Numbered from the stretch's first letter, positions 16,501 to 26,228 are shown. The stretch: DNA of 64,000 nt from Rhodopirellula sp. (GCA_012728855.1 JAAYEH010000471.1:1-64000), one strand, 5' to 3'. A program made the numbers and translations. The notes: generated by a model from the sequence alone, not told the origin.

Positions 16501-17769
16501 ATGACGCTCAGCAATGAACAAGAATTGACAAAGGCACATGACGCACCCGCGCAATCCCGCCGGGCAGACCGCTTGTGGCGAGATATGTTCTTATCCTGGC
16601 TGGTATGCCTGGCCCCTCGTGTACTTTTCGCGGCACTTACCGGTTTGTCGAATTCTAAGCTGTATTTCATCACCGAAGGCATCAAAGAGTACCCCTATCC
16701 GCTCTACTCATTCCTGCAGCCGGTCCTATGGAACCTGTCGTTTCATGAGCCTGTCGTCTATGCCGGCATCATGCTCGCTTTGCAGGCGATGCTGGGACCG
16801 GCAATTTATCTGATTTGCAGGCAAAGCGGCTTTCCAGTTCCGGTCAGATGGCTCGGTGTGCTCGGGGTTTCGTTTCTGCCCTATTACATTAAGTCCTCGA
16901 TGCTGAACCCCCAACTTTCAGTCACAATTCTGCTGATGTCGTTGTGGTTCCTTCTTGTTCTGAAGTGGACTGAACACGGATATGATTGGAAATTCGGATT
17001 CTCTGTGGCCGCAGTATCAACCGCGTTGATACTGATACGCCCCAATATTCTGTCGACCATTTTCTGCGTCCTTGTTTTCTGCCATCTCACTGCAGGGTCA
17101 ACCTTTTCATCATACAAGAGAGGCCAGAGCAAAGGGGTCGGCAAGCGAGTGATCTTCTCAGGTTTGTGGATATTATTACTGCTGGCAGCCGCTGGGCTTG
17201 TAAGCAAACTCCAGACCGGCCATTTAAACCCGTTTCCGCCCAATATAGGATGCAACTTGTATATTGGCAATAACCCCCTTACTTCAGAATACCTCCAGCG
17301 CCACGACTACTATTCTCTGGAGAAGACGATAAGCGATGCCGGTCTCGCCTTCCCTTGGGTGGTTGATGATCCTGATGCCCAGGACGCGATGCTTAAAGAG
17401 AAGGCCATGGCTTTCATCGCGGAGAACCCCGCCCTGTGCATTAAGAATGGGTTCTTGAAAATACTCAGGTACTGGGACTACCGCTTTGACGATTACGATC
17501 TCAACCCCCTGATCTGGAACCTTTCTTACACCGTCCCCTACCTCGTCATTATGACGTTTGCCATTGTCGGCGCTGTCTATTTATGGGGGCGGGGATATGG
17601 GTGGTGGCTGTAATTGGTCGCCGTCGTTGTAGTGTCCTATTGCCTTCCTCACGGCGTGCTCTTTGGCGCGATTCGAATGCGAATGGTAACAGAATTTCTG
17701 CTTGTGATAGTAGCAGCCTGCGGCATATATCACAGTTTTGTGACCGCCGTCAGGCATATCCGCCGTTAG
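16501..17769 (+). pseudogene. GT39-like polytopic membrane glycosyltransferase with an internal stop codon
   Basis: The frame from the ATG at 16501 encodes a hydrophobic protein with at least seven likely membrane segments (IMLALQAMLGPAIYLIC, SVTILLMSLWFLLVL, VIFSGLWILLLLAAAGLV). It carries the loop PFPPNIGCNLYIGNNPLTSE, as in ArnT/GT39-type lipid-linked sugar transferases. It stops at TAA 17611-17613 after 370 residues. The same frame continues with LVAVVVVSYCLPHGVLFGAI and MRMVTEFLLVIVAACGIYHS to TAG at 17767, which is the expected last membrane part. One base change therefore seems to have split the gene, unless the stop is read through or is a sequencing error. The segment is AT-richer than its surroundings and lies between two halves of an IS66 transposase gene, which points to transfer. 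Confidence 0.65.
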
Positions 17770-17782
17770 AGCACAGGATCCG

Positions 17783-17995
17783 CTTCGGGCAGATCGTCTC
17801 TGCTTCGGTCACTTTCGCCGTCACTTCATAGCGGCGAACATGGGCGGGCAGGCTTTCGTCACGCTTGCGGGGCGGCCGGTGGCGCTGGTGCTCGGGAACC
17901 GTCTGCTTGAGATCTTCCACGGCATCGGTCAGTCCCCGGGCCGCATCGGCCGCCTCGGGCGTGTCGCCAAAACCCAAACGGAGCTGGAAGTGGAA
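17783..17995 (-). pseudogene. N-terminal (zinc-ribbon side) fragment of an IS66-family transposase
   Basis: The minus-strand frame reads LKQTVPEHQRHRPPRKRDE followed by SLPAHVRRYEVTAKVTEAE and TICPK, the region just before the Cys-rich part of IS66 TnpC. It is fused in frame behind the nitrilase fragment and breaks off near 17783. Together with 15841-16152, which carries the C-terminus on the same strand, it shows one IS66 copy whose middle was replaced by the glycosyltransferase segment. Confidence 0.68.
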
Positions 17996-18265
17996 AAGGG
18001 CGAATGCATGCGCGCGAGCGTCGTCTTCGGCGGCATAATACCCGGTCCGGAACGACTCGGGAAAAGAGAGAATATCGAGCCGGGCATCGGCGGCCAGTTG
18101 CAGCCCTTCGAGAACGGTGCCGAGATTCGCCGCGAAATCACCTTGTTCGCAGAGGCACTGGTAGTGACCGATACGAACGTAACGCGGGGCTGCCGAGGAC
18201 TCGTCCGCCGCGGACAACGGCGGCAGAGCGAGGCCCAAAAGGGCGGCTGCCAGGAAGGATCGCAT
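17996..18265 (-). pseudogene. N-terminal fragment of an exported carbon-nitrogen hydrolase (nitrilase superfamily)
   Basis: From the ATG at 18265 come a signal peptide (SFLAAALLGLALPPLSAAD) and the start of a nitrilase fold: VRIGHYQCLCEQGDFAANLG, then LDILSFPESFRTGYY with the catalytic Glu in FPE. After about residue 90 the frame changes into IS66 sequence. The catalytic Lys and Cys and the rest of the fold are absent. It is an IS-truncated gene. The other half was not found on the far side of the IS remnants (15712-15840). Confidence 0.7.
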
Positions 18266-18369
18266 CGAGCATAGCAGGGCGTTGTTTCCTTTGTTCGAGC
18301 TTGAACGAATGCTTCCGTCGCATCGAGTCTATCGCATTGGACCGGTGGCAGCAAGTATTCGACGTCGCC

Positions 18370-19050
18370 TCATTGTCCACGGTACCGAGGGGCGACCTGA
18401 GTGACCACGGCTGCAACGAGTAGCCCGGAGAAAAAACCGCCCACGTGCGCGCCGTAGGCGATCCCCGAGTTGCCGATCGTTAGCGAGTAGATGTCGTAGG
18501 CCGCGCCGAGCGCGGCGAATCCCGCCAATTGAAGCGGGGGAATGGGATGCGCCAGCGGCCAAACGTCGGGCCATGGCAGCCGCCACCGCAGCGCCAGCCC
18601 CAAGTAGACTCCTTCCAGTCCGCAAACCGCTCCCGACGCGCCGACAATCGGAATGTCGGACTGCAGATTCAGACATACCTGGGCGATGTTGCCGCACACC
18701 CCGGTGACGAAAAACACTCCCACCGCCCACCATTTGCCGAGGTGCTCCGAAACCAATGTGCCGAACACCCAGAGGAAGACCATGTTCAGCAGAATATGCT
18801 CTACGTTGGCATGAAGAAACAGCGCCCAGACCGCTGTGAGCAGTACGGCAGCGTTGTTGACGCCCCCGCCGCCGCCCGCCAGATCGTTCCAGGCCGACGT
18901 CAGCCGCGAAGGCACGGCTCCGTAATCCAAAGTCAGATTCGGAGCGAGAGCCGCTTCGACGACAAAGACGGCGGTCGCCATGGCAATCAGGGCGACAATC
19001 GTCGGGTGGGGCAGGCGGCGCAACTCATTGAACAAGGCGAGGATCCTCAA
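18370..19050 (-). CDS. Rhomboid-family intramembrane serine protease, 226 aa
   Basis: The protein has about six membrane segments with the rhomboid landmarks HANVEHILLNMVFLW, the catalytic Ser139 in GASGAVCGLEG and the catalytic His202 in YGAHVGGFFSG. Rhomboids cleave membrane proteins within the lipid bilayer. The length matches minimal bacterial rhomboids, and all catalytic residues are present. It is a single gene on the minus strand between decayed genes; no partner or substrate is evident. Confidence 0.93.
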   Translation of the reverse strand: MRILALFNELRRLPHPTIVALIAMATAVFVVEAALAPNLTLDYGAVPSRLTSAWNDLAGGGGGVNNAAVLLTAVWALFLHANVEHILLNMVFLWVFGTLVSEHLGKWWAVGVFFVTGVCGNIAQVCLNLQSDIPIVGASGAVCGLEGVYLGLALRWRLPWPDVWPLAHPIPPLQLAGFAALGAAYDIYSLTIGNSGIAYGAHVGGFFSGLLVAAVVTQVAPRYRGQ

Positions 19051-19227
19051 CTTCTGGAATCGCTACCATCCCACCTTCGGTGCTCCGTGTCAATCGCCCG
19101 AAGCGAAATGGCTTGGTTCCCTTGAAAACGGAGTGCGTGGCTGCTTGAGTTCGTTGGGTTCCGTTGGGCGGTCTGTGAAACGGGCGATGGCTGAAGTTTG
19201 CTCGCCGCGGCTGCGCCCCAGACCCGG

Positions 19228-19316
19228 GGATTGATCGTATTGGTGTTGTAAGCGAGGGAGAGACGGCGACATGACAGTCACCCTGGCCTCGCTTACAACA
19301 CCAATGCGATCAATCC
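19228..19316. repeat. 89-bp palindromic element
   Basis: GGATTGATCGTATTGGTGTT with GTAAGCGAGG is mirrored by CCTCGCTTAC with AACACCAATGCGATCAATCC (one mismatch). The loop is about 30 bases. It lies in the 433-base gap (19051-19483) between the rhomboid gene and the pseudogene, which otherwise shows nothing but a Shine-Dalgarno GGAGG at its end. Confidence 0.85.
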
Positions 19317-19483
19317 AATCATCGCAGGATCAGACAGTTTCGCGGCCCCTTCCGCCCCTCCCGCCTTTCCTGTACAATCGGCTCACCACAGGAGGGGACT
19401 GCCGTGCCCGTCGAACGAAAACCGCTCTTTCGCCCGGACGTGGTGCGTATGCATCTCGCCGGCTTTCCGTTCCGGAGGCTGTC

Positions 19484-20595
19484 ATGAAACGAATCCTCAT
19501 TTTCCTGCTGGTCATGCATTCCACCGGACCGATCGGGGCTGAGACCGTTCGGGTGCCGGTCTCTCGCGATACCTGGTTTTCCGGCGTCGGTCGCGAGGCC
19601 GACTGCAATCTCGGCGGGGCGCACCAACTCAAACTGAAATCAATTCAGGAGATGTCGCTGGTCGATTTCGATCCCGCGCCGCTGAAAGGCCGCGTCGTCC
19701 GACGAGCGACCTTGCACGTCCGCCTGCGAGGCAAGGAGATCGCGCGTCGCGTGACGGTCGGCAGTTTCTCGGCCGAGTGGGTGGAAGGAACGTCGCCCAG
19801 CTATGAGCCACAACAGGGCAGTTCCACCTTCAACCACCGCCGCCATCCGGATGTGCCTTGGGCCTGGCCCGGCAGCGACCTCACGGCCGTGATCCTGGGC
19901 CAAGGCGGCAGCCTCTGGAACATGGGCGACGCCTCGGCGCCCGATGCGACATCTCGCGGCCGCAGTGGCAGCGCGATTCGCTCGACCACGTGCTGGACTA
20001 CAACGTCGTGGGCGGCGGGCCGTTTCGGCGCTACCACCGCGTTGTGCTCGACCGCAAGGCGGCATTCAGACAGATCGTCGTCGACTACGGCACGACCAAC
20101 GCGATTGAAGAGAGCAACCTTCAACCGGTCGGTTGGTGCATCGATTCCTGGACACTGAGCAGCGACGGTGTGGTTCCTTGGCAGACAATCGGCAACGCCG
20201 GATCTTGGAAAGAGGCCGATCAACTTTCGCTTTTCTACCCGGGCCAGCCGGCCGGGCAGAGCGAGCCGGTTCCTTCCATTCGTCTGAAAGCTTACTGCCG
20301 CGGCCAGCAAGACGCCGAGTATCTGACGCTCCTGGCCCAACTCCGCGGCGAGGACCGCTGGATGCTCGGCGAATCGGTCCGCCGCGAGTTGAAGCTCGCG
20401 GCCGAGCATCGCGGAACCGGTTTTGCCGGCAGCGAGGACGCGGGTGTGGTCCATTATGCCGCGCTGCTGCCGCAGGACGTCTGGGCACTGCGGACCCGTG
20501 TTGCTCGCGCGATCTCCGAGCTTCATCCGACTCCGAAACGCCGGCTGATCGACTTCCGGACGCCAAGACGGCAATTACGAACAGGACTTCAATAG
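19484..20595 (+). pseudogene. Decayed secreted protein: DNRLRE-like N-terminus and DUF4091-like C-terminus, internal deletion and frameshift
   Basis: The ATG at 19484 (GGAGG upstream) opens a signal peptide (RILIFLLVMHSTGPIGAET). A beta-rich domain follows (VDFDPAPLKGRVVRRATLHV, SFSAEWVEGTSPSYE), similar to disaggregatase/DNRLRE modules. Near 19950 the frame is lost. The coding potential continues in another frame: VLDYNVVGGGPFRRYHRVVL, GTTNAIEESNLQPVGWCIDS, LFYPGQPAGQSEPVPSIRLK, YCRGQQDAEYLTLLAQL, as in DUF4091-type C-termini. The large middle part expected in such proteins is missing. I infer a deletion with frameshift; the gene is not functional. Confidence 0.65.
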
Positions 20596-20630
20596 CCTTG
20601 CTTGACTCGATGATTGCGATTTTCGGTGTG

Positions 20631-20778
20631 CCACTGCTTGTGATTGGACGGATCTTCCACTTGTTCAGGATGAACTAGGATCACAAGCAGTGGGAAGCAC
20701 CCCAACTCGCAGCCGCGCACTGCTTGGAGTTGTGGAAACGTTGTTCCCGGTGGAGAACCCGTTCAACTCCAAGCAGTG
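20631..20778. repeat. Two adjacent hairpins with shared CCACTGCTTG tips and different inner stems
   Basis: First hairpin: CCACTGCTTGTGAT (20631-20644) with ATCACAAGCAGTGG (20680-20693). Second: CACTGCTTGGAGTTG (20718-20732) with CAACTCCAAGCAGTG (20764-20778). The outer nine or ten bases are common to both, the inner stem bases differ but pair in each. They fill the gap between the pseudogene and the end of uvrA. Confidence 0.85.
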
Positions 20779-20837
20779 GCACACGAGCACAATCACACGC
20801 TTTGAGAATGCATCGCCGTTTGCCGTCTCGCGCGGCA

Positions 20838-23669
20838 TCAATCGCCGCGGAGCGTCTTCCGCAGATGCGCCGCCGTGTCGTTGCCTTCGATCGCCGCGAT
20901 GGTCTCGGGCGTTCCGGTGGCAACGACGTAACCGCCGAGTTCGCCCCCTTCGGGCCCCATGTCGACGACCCAATCGGCCGTTTTGATCACGTCGAGATTG
21001 TGCTCGATGACGATGACGGTGTTGCCGAGGTCGACCAGCCGGCCGAGCACGTCCAGCAGCTTGCGGATATCGTCGAAATGCAGCCCGGTGGTCGGCTCGT
21101 CGAGAATGTAGACGGTATTGCCGGTGTCGACGCGGCTTAACTCGGTGGCCAGCTTGATCCGCTGGGCCTCGCCTCCGGAAAGCGTCGTCGACGCCTGACC
21201 GAGCGTGACATAGCCCAGCCCCACCTCCTGCAAGCTTCGCAACAACCTCGCGATGGCGGTGAAGTTCTCGAAGAAGGCGGCCGCGTCGTCTACGCGCATG
21301 TCGAGCACGTCGGCGATCGATTGGTCGCGATAGCGAATGTCGAGCGTCTGGCGGTTGAACCGTTTGCCTTGGCAGACCGGGCAGGTTACCGAGAGGTCCG
21401 GCAGGAAATTCATCTCGATCTTCCGCTGGCCTTGACCCTGGCACTCCTCGCAGCGGCCCCCTTTGACGTTGAAACTGAAACGGCCGGCTTTATAACCGCG
21501 TTGCTTGGCATCGCGGGTGGTCGCGAAGACCTTGCGAATCTCGTCGAACGCGCCGGTGTAGGTGGCCGGATTGCTCCGCGGGGTTCGGCCGATGGGCGAC
21601 TGGTCGATCACCACCACTTTGTCGATGCGGCTCGTGCCGCGGAGGCTGTTGTGCGGCCCCGGCTTGGGAGCCATTCCGCCCAAACGGCGGATCAACGCCC
21701 GCGCCAGGGTTTCGTTCAATAACGAACTTTTGCCGGACCCGCTCACCCCCGTCACGCATACCAAAGCCGAGAGGGGAAACCAGACAGAAACGTCCTTCAG
21801 GTTGTTCGTTCGCACCCCCTCGATGACGATCGAACGCGTCTTGGCCGCCCGGCGGCGCTGGGACGGAATAGGAATCGCCACGTCGCCGGAGAGGTAGCGG
21901 CCGGTGAGCGACGCGGGGTCGCCGGCAACGTGGGCGGGAGTGCCGAGGGAGACGACCCGCCCACCGTGCCGGCCCGCTCCGGGGCCAAGATCGATGAGCC
22001 AGTCGGCGCGCCGCATAATTGCCTCGTCGTGCTCGACAACCAGAACCGTGTTGCCCAACGATTGCAGGTCACCGAGGGCTTCGATCAAGCGATTGTTGTC
22101 GCGGGGGTGCAGGCCGATCGACGGTTCGTCCAACACGTAGCAGACACCGACGAGACCGGATCCCAGCCCGCCAGCCAATCGCACCCGCTGCAACTCGCCG
22201 CCGCTGAGCGTGTCGGCTGGACGGTTGAGGGTCAGATATCCCAGGCCGACCTTGTCGAGAAAGTCCAGGCGGGAGGAGACTTCCGCGCCCAGCGGGGTCC
22301 AGATCGGTCGATCCGCCTCAGCAAAAGAAAGCTGTTGGAAGAAGCGGCGAGCTTCGCCGACCGTCATGGCCGTGACCTCGTGAATCGCCTTACCGCCAAC
22401 CCGCACGCTCCTGGCCTCGGCGCGGAGCCGTGCCCCGCCGCACTCGGGGCAAACCACCTCGCCGCGTAGCGTCTCAAGCCTTTGCCGGCTCGATTCTCGC
22501 GTGGATGTGGCGTATTCCTTGTCCAACAGCACGAGCAAGCCGCAGAACTTCTTGCCGTCGCCCACCAGCAGTTGCTCCCGCTGCTTGGGCTTGAGGACGT
22601 CCAGTGGCGCATCCGCGGTGAGGCCCGCCGCCGTCAGGAACGTCTCCAACGTCTGGCGGGGTTTCTTGGGCATCGGAGCCGACGGCGTCTTCCAGGCTGC
22701 AATCGCCCCCCCCGCCAACGAAAGCGACCAATCGGGAATCACCAGTTCCGGATCGAACTGAACGAGTACGCCCATCCCCTCACACTTCGCACAGACTCCG
22801 TAGGGACTATTGAAGCTGAACGTGCGAGGTTCCAGTTCCTCGTAGCTGATCCTGCAATTGGGGCAGGCGTACACCGTGCTGAACAAACGGTCGTGCCAGG
22901 CGCTGCCGCCGCCGGTCTTCTCTTCGTAGGAAGTCAGCACGAGGCCGTCGCCGTGTTTGATCGCTAGTTTGATCGCGTCAGCCAGGCGTCCGCGAACTCC
23001 CTCCCGGACCACGATGCGATCAACCACCGCCTCGATGTGGTGCGCTTTCTGACGGACCAGATCGGGCGGTTGCTCCACGTCGATCACCTCGCCATTCACC
23101 CGAGCCCGCAGAAACCCGGCTTTGCGGATTTCTTCCAACACGTCGCGGTGCTGTCCTTTGCGACCTCGCACCATCGGGGCGAGAATCATCATGCGGGTAC
23201 CGTCGGCCAGGGCCAGCAAATCGTCGAGGATCTGCTCGGGGCTCTGCTGCCGGATCGCAGCACCGCACTGGTAACAAATCGGCTCACCGAGGCGGGCGAA
23301 AAGCAGCCGGAGATAATCGTAGATCTCCGTGACGGTGGCCACCGTGCTCCGCGGGTTATGCGCCGGGGCACGTTGATCGATGGAAATAGTCGGCTGCAGC
23401 CCTTCGATCAGATCGACATCCGGTCGCTCAAGCTGGTGGAGAAACTGCCGCGCATAGACCGAGAGGCTCTCGATATACTGCCGCTGCCCCTCCGCATAAA
23501 GGGTATCGAAAGCCAGGGAACTCTTACCCGACCCACTTGGACCGGTTACCACCACCAGCCGGTTCCGCGGGATGTCCAGGTCGAGGTTCTGAAGATTGTG
23601 TACCCGCGCCCCGCGGATACGGATGGCCTCCTGCCCGTCTACTTCCGATTCGCGGATGTTTCCACTCAT
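20838..23669 (-). CDS. uvrA: Excinuclease ABC subunit A
   Basis: UvrA is the damage-recognition ATPase of nucleotide excision repair, working with UvrB and UvrC, which are not in this window. Both ATPase halves are present: Walker A GPSGSGKSSLAFDTLYAEG near residue 43 and GVSGSGKSS in the second half, with two ABC signatures (DTLSGGELQRVRLA, TTLSGGEAQRIKLA). Zinc-binding Cys pairs are seen in CPNCRISYEEL...CAKCEGMG and CEECQGQG...CPVCQGKRF. The 943-residue length equals the family norm. It is followed downstream (lower coordinates) by hairpin repeats and lies head-to-tail with ligA, 105 bases away. Confidence 0.98.
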   Translation of the reverse strand: MSGNIRESEVDGQEAIRIRGARVHNLQNLDLDIPRNRLVVVTGPSGSGKSSLAFDTLYAEGQRQYIESLSVYARQFLHQLERPDVDLIEGLQPTISIDQRAPAHNPRSTVATVTEIYDYLRLLFARLGEPICYQCGAAIRQQSPEQILDDLLALADGTRMMILAPMVRGRKGQHRDVLEEIRKAGFLRARVNGEVIDVEQPPDLVRQKAHHIEAVVDRIVVREGVRGRLADAIKLAIKHGDGLVLTSYEEKTGGGSAWHDRLFSTVYACPNCRISYEELEPRTFSFNSPYGVCAKCEGMGVLVQFDPELVIPDWSLSLAGGAIAAWKTPSAPMPKKPRQTLETFLTAAGLTADAPLDVLKPKQREQLLVGDGKKFCGLLVLLDKEYATSTRESSRQRLETLRGEVVCPECGGARLRAEARSVRVGGKAIHEVTAMTVGEARRFFQQLSFAEADRPIWTPLGAEVSSRLDFLDKVGLGYLTLNRPADTLSGGELQRVRLAGGLGSGLVGVCYVLDEPSIGLHPRDNNRLIEALGDLQSLGNTVLVVEHDEAIMRRADWLIDLGPGAGRHGGRVVSLGTPAHVAGDPASLTGRYLSGDVAIPIPSQRRRAAKTRSIVIEGVRTNNLKDVSVWFPLSALVCVTGVSGSGKSSLLNETLARALIRRLGGMAPKPGPHNSLRGTSRIDKVVVIDQSPIGRTPRSNPATYTGAFDEIRKVFATTRDAKQRGYKAGRFSFNVKGGRCEECQGQGQRKIEMNFLPDLSVTCPVCQGKRFNRQTLDIRYRDQSIADVLDMRVDDAAAFFENFTAIARLLRSLQEVGLGYVTLGQASTTLSGGEAQRIKLATELSRVDTGNTVYILDEPTTGLHFDDIRKLLDVLGRLVDLGNTVIVIEHNLDVIKTADWVVDMGPEGGELGGYVVATGTPETIAAIEGNDTAAHLRKTLRGD

Positions 23670-23774
23670 GCGCTGCCCAGGCGGCTCGATTCCGGTAACC
23701 CCAAACTCTCGAGACTAACCAAGCCGCTTGCGAAAAGCAAGCAGCGCCTTGGCGCACCTCCTCGTATATTTTCC

Positions 23775-25778
23775 TTAGTGGATCAGCGCATCGAACTGTT
23801 CTTCGGAAATCACAGCGACACCAAGCTGCTTGGCCTTGGCCAACTTGCTGCCGGCCTTCTCGCCGGCCACCAGGTAATCGGTGTTCTTCGAGACGCTCGA
23901 TGCCGCCCGGCCGCCGTGACGGGCAATCAAGTCCTCGATTTCCTCGCGCGTGTAACGCTGGAGAGTTCCTGTAACAACGAATGTCTTTCCTTCCAGCGGT
24001 CGAGGACCGGTCGCCGCGGGAATAGACGAGGTGGTGCGTACCCCAATCTGCTTTAAGTCGTCGAGGGTATAACGCCCGTATTCACTGTGCAAAAACTCAT
24101 AGACGCTCTTGGCGATGACCGGGCCAATCTCGTTAATCCCGCTTAACTGTTCTTCGCCGGCTTTGCTCAACTCGTCGATCGAGCGAAAGTGCTCGGCGAG
24201 CAACAACGCGGCGCGCGGCCCAACGTGGCGAATCGACAGCGCGCCTAAGAGCCTCGCCAGCCCGCGATCCTTGCTGGCGGCAATTCCTGCCAAGAGCTTC
24301 TCCGACGACTTCTTTCCCATTCGCTCCAAACTCACCAACTGCTCCGACGATAACCGGTAAAGATCGCCGAAGCTCCGCACGATTCCCAAATCGACCAGTT
24401 GATTGACGAGCTTGTCGCCGAGCCCTTCGATATCCATCGCGTTGCGGCTGGCGTAATACTGGATTCGTTCCCGCAACTGCGCCGGACATTGGAAGTTCGG
24501 ACAGCGGATATACACGCCCCCTTCGTCCTTGGCCAGTTCCGTGCCGCACTCCGGGCAATCTTGTGGAAACACAAAGGGTTGAAGCGGCTCTTGCCGCTCG
24601 TGTTTCTCAACCCGGACGATGTGCGGGATGATCTTGCCCGCCTTCTCGACCACCACGACATCTCCCTCGCGGACGTCTTTGCGCTGGATTTCGTCGGCGT
24701 TGTGGAGACTCGCCCGGCTTACGATGGTATCGGCCAGTTCCACGGGCTCCAGATCCGCCACCGGCGTAACCGTACCCGTCTTGCCCACCTGAAGTCGGAT
24801 CTTTCTCAGTCGGGTGACTGCCTCGTATTTCTCGAACTTGTAGGCGATAACCCACCGCGGGCTTTTTGACGTCGCGCCGAGGCGCGTGCGCTGATCGAAA
24901 CGGTTTACCTTGAGCACGAGTCCGTCGACTTCGAAATCCAGCTCGTGCAGTCGCTCGACCAGCCTTTCGCAATGCGCGACGGCCGCGTCGAACGAGGGAA
25001 AACACTCGACGTGCGGCGTTGCCGGCAGGCCGTAGCTTCGCATCTCTGCGAGAAAGTCCATGTGGTTGACGGCGTTCAAACCCTCCGCATAACCGACCGA
25101 GTGGCAGAAGAACCGCAGACGCCGCCCGGCGCAGATCCGCGGATCCAGCAAACGGATGCTGCCGGCGGTGACGTTGCGGGTGTTGGCGTAGGGAGACTCG
25201 CCTTGGTCGCGCTGGCGCTCGTTCAATCGCACCAGGTCGGAGTTGGTCATGTAGACTTCGCCGCGAACCTCCAGAGCGTCCGGTGCGTTGTCGCCGACCG
25301 GCAACCGTAGCGGAATGTCCGGAATGGTGCGGATGTTGTGGGTCACGTCGTCGCCGATGCGGCCATTGCCCCGCGTGACTCCTCGCAACAGCACTCCCTT
25401 TTCGTAAATCAGCGAGCAGGCGACCCCGTCGACCTTCACCTCGACGACCCACTCGATCGGCTCCCCTGCCAAGAGCTTCGCCGCGCGCGTGCCATAGGCA
25501 CGGAGTTCGTCGAGACTGTAGGTGTTGTCGATCGAGAGCATCGGCACGCGATGTTCGACCTGTTGGAGCCCCTCGACGGGCTGTTCGCCGACACGCTGCG
25601 TGGGACTGTCGGGCGTGATCAGCTCCGGGTGGGTCGCCTCCAGCTTCTTGAGCTGTTCGACAAGCTGATCGTACTTGAGATCGCTGATTTCCGGCGCCGC
25701 TTCGAGGTAGTACTTGCGGTCGTGGTAGCGGATTTCTTCTCGAAGTTTGTCGATTTCGGCAGCAGCGTTGCGTGACAT
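23775..25778 (-). CDS. ligA: NAD-dependent DNA ligase LigA, 667 aa
   Basis: The enzyme seals nicks in replication and repair using NAD. Adenylation Lys115 lies in VEVKVDGVACSL. The order is Ia/adenylation domain, OB fold (GDVVVVEKAGKIIPHIV), a four-Cys zinc finger (CPECGTEL...CPNFQCPAQL), helix-hairpin-helix repeats and a BRCT domain (GKTFVVTGTLQRYTREEIED). I chose the ATG at 25778 because the family starts here; the longer frame to 25847 adds residues that overlap the region after the cupin gene. It shares the strand with uvrA and the cupin gene. Confidence 0.97.
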   Translation of the reverse strand: MSRNAAAEIDKLREEIRYHDRKYYLEAAPEISDLKYDQLVEQLKKLEATHPELITPDSPTQRVGEQPVEGLQQVEHRVPMLSIDNTYSLDELRAYGTRAAKLLAGEPIEWVVEVKVDGVACSLIYEKGVLLRGVTRGNGRIGDDVTHNIRTIPDIPLRLPVGDNAPDALEVRGEVYMTNSDLVRLNERQRDQGESPYANTRNVTAGSIRLLDPRICAGRRLRFFCHSVGYAEGLNAVNHMDFLAEMRSYGLPATPHVECFPSFDAAVAHCERLVERLHELDFEVDGLVLKVNRFDQRTRLGATSKSPRWVIAYKFEKYEAVTRLRKIRLQVGKTGTVTPVADLEPVELADTIVSRASLHNADEIQRKDVREGDVVVVEKAGKIIPHIVRVEKHERQEPLQPFVFPQDCPECGTELAKDEGGVYIRCPNFQCPAQLRERIQYYASRNAMDIEGLGDKLVNQLVDLGIVRSFGDLYRLSSEQLVSLERMGKKSSEKLLAGIAASKDRGLARLLGALSIRHVGPRAALLLAEHFRSIDELSKAGEEQLSGINEIGPVIAKSVYEFLHSEYGRYTLDDLKQIGVRTTSSIPAATGPRPLEGKTFVVTGTLQRYTREEIEDLIARHGGRAASSVSKNTDYLVAGEKAGSKLAKAKQLGVAVISEEQFDALIH

Positions 25779-25819
25779 GGCACGACCCGGCGGGAGTAGC
25801 ATTTTTCCCAAAGGCGTGG

Positions 25820-26203
25820 CTACTGGCAGCCACAAGCGGCGGTACACGTCCCGCTCATTCCGCGCAAGGGATGGGGGATCAGGCAGAGAAACTTCAGCGC
25901 GACACTACCGGTATTGCGAAACTGGTGAACCTGGTGTGGTGGAATAAAGACGACAGTGCCGGATCGCAAGCTGTGCTCGGTATCTCCCTCCAGCACAACA
26001 CCGGTCCCTTCCAGCACGAATACTTCGTGCTCGTGACCGTGCGAATGCCGGGGAGTGTACCCGCCCGCCGCCACCTCAAACTGCCGCATGCTGAAACTCG
26101 GCGCGCCGTCCGGCTCGCCGATGAGACATCGAATACGGCAACCTGCCGCGCCCTCTTGCTGGACCGCTGTGGCTTCGATCTTCTCGTGGTCGATGACTTT
26201 CAC
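25820..26203 (-). CDS. Small single-domain cupin protein, 127 aa
   Basis: The GTG start at 26203 is preceded by GAGG. The cupin metal-binding motif is complete: PRHSHGHEHEVFVLEGTGVV (His, His, Glu) and the second motif FIPPHQVHQFRNTG. Such stand-alone cupins bind a transition metal and often act on small molecules or as sensors. The C-terminus TCTAACGCQ is Cys-rich, which may add metal binding. It lies 41 bases upstream of ligA on the same strand. No substrate can be named. Confidence 0.88.
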   Translation of the reverse strand: MKVIDHEKIEATAVQQEGAAGCRIRCLIGEPDGAPSFSMRQFEVAAGGYTPRHSHGHEHEVFVLEGTGVVLEGDTEHSLRSGTVVFIPPHQVHQFRNTGSVALKFLCLIPHPLRGMSGTCTAACGCQ

Positions 26204-26228
26204 TGGAACACCTCGCGTCGATCAGGAC

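Noticed and set aside
18004..18423. A plus-strand 139-codon frame opposite the nitrilase fragment
   Set aside because: It has no ribosome site and a shadow-like composition; the minus-strand frame has a signal peptide and a nitrilase motif.
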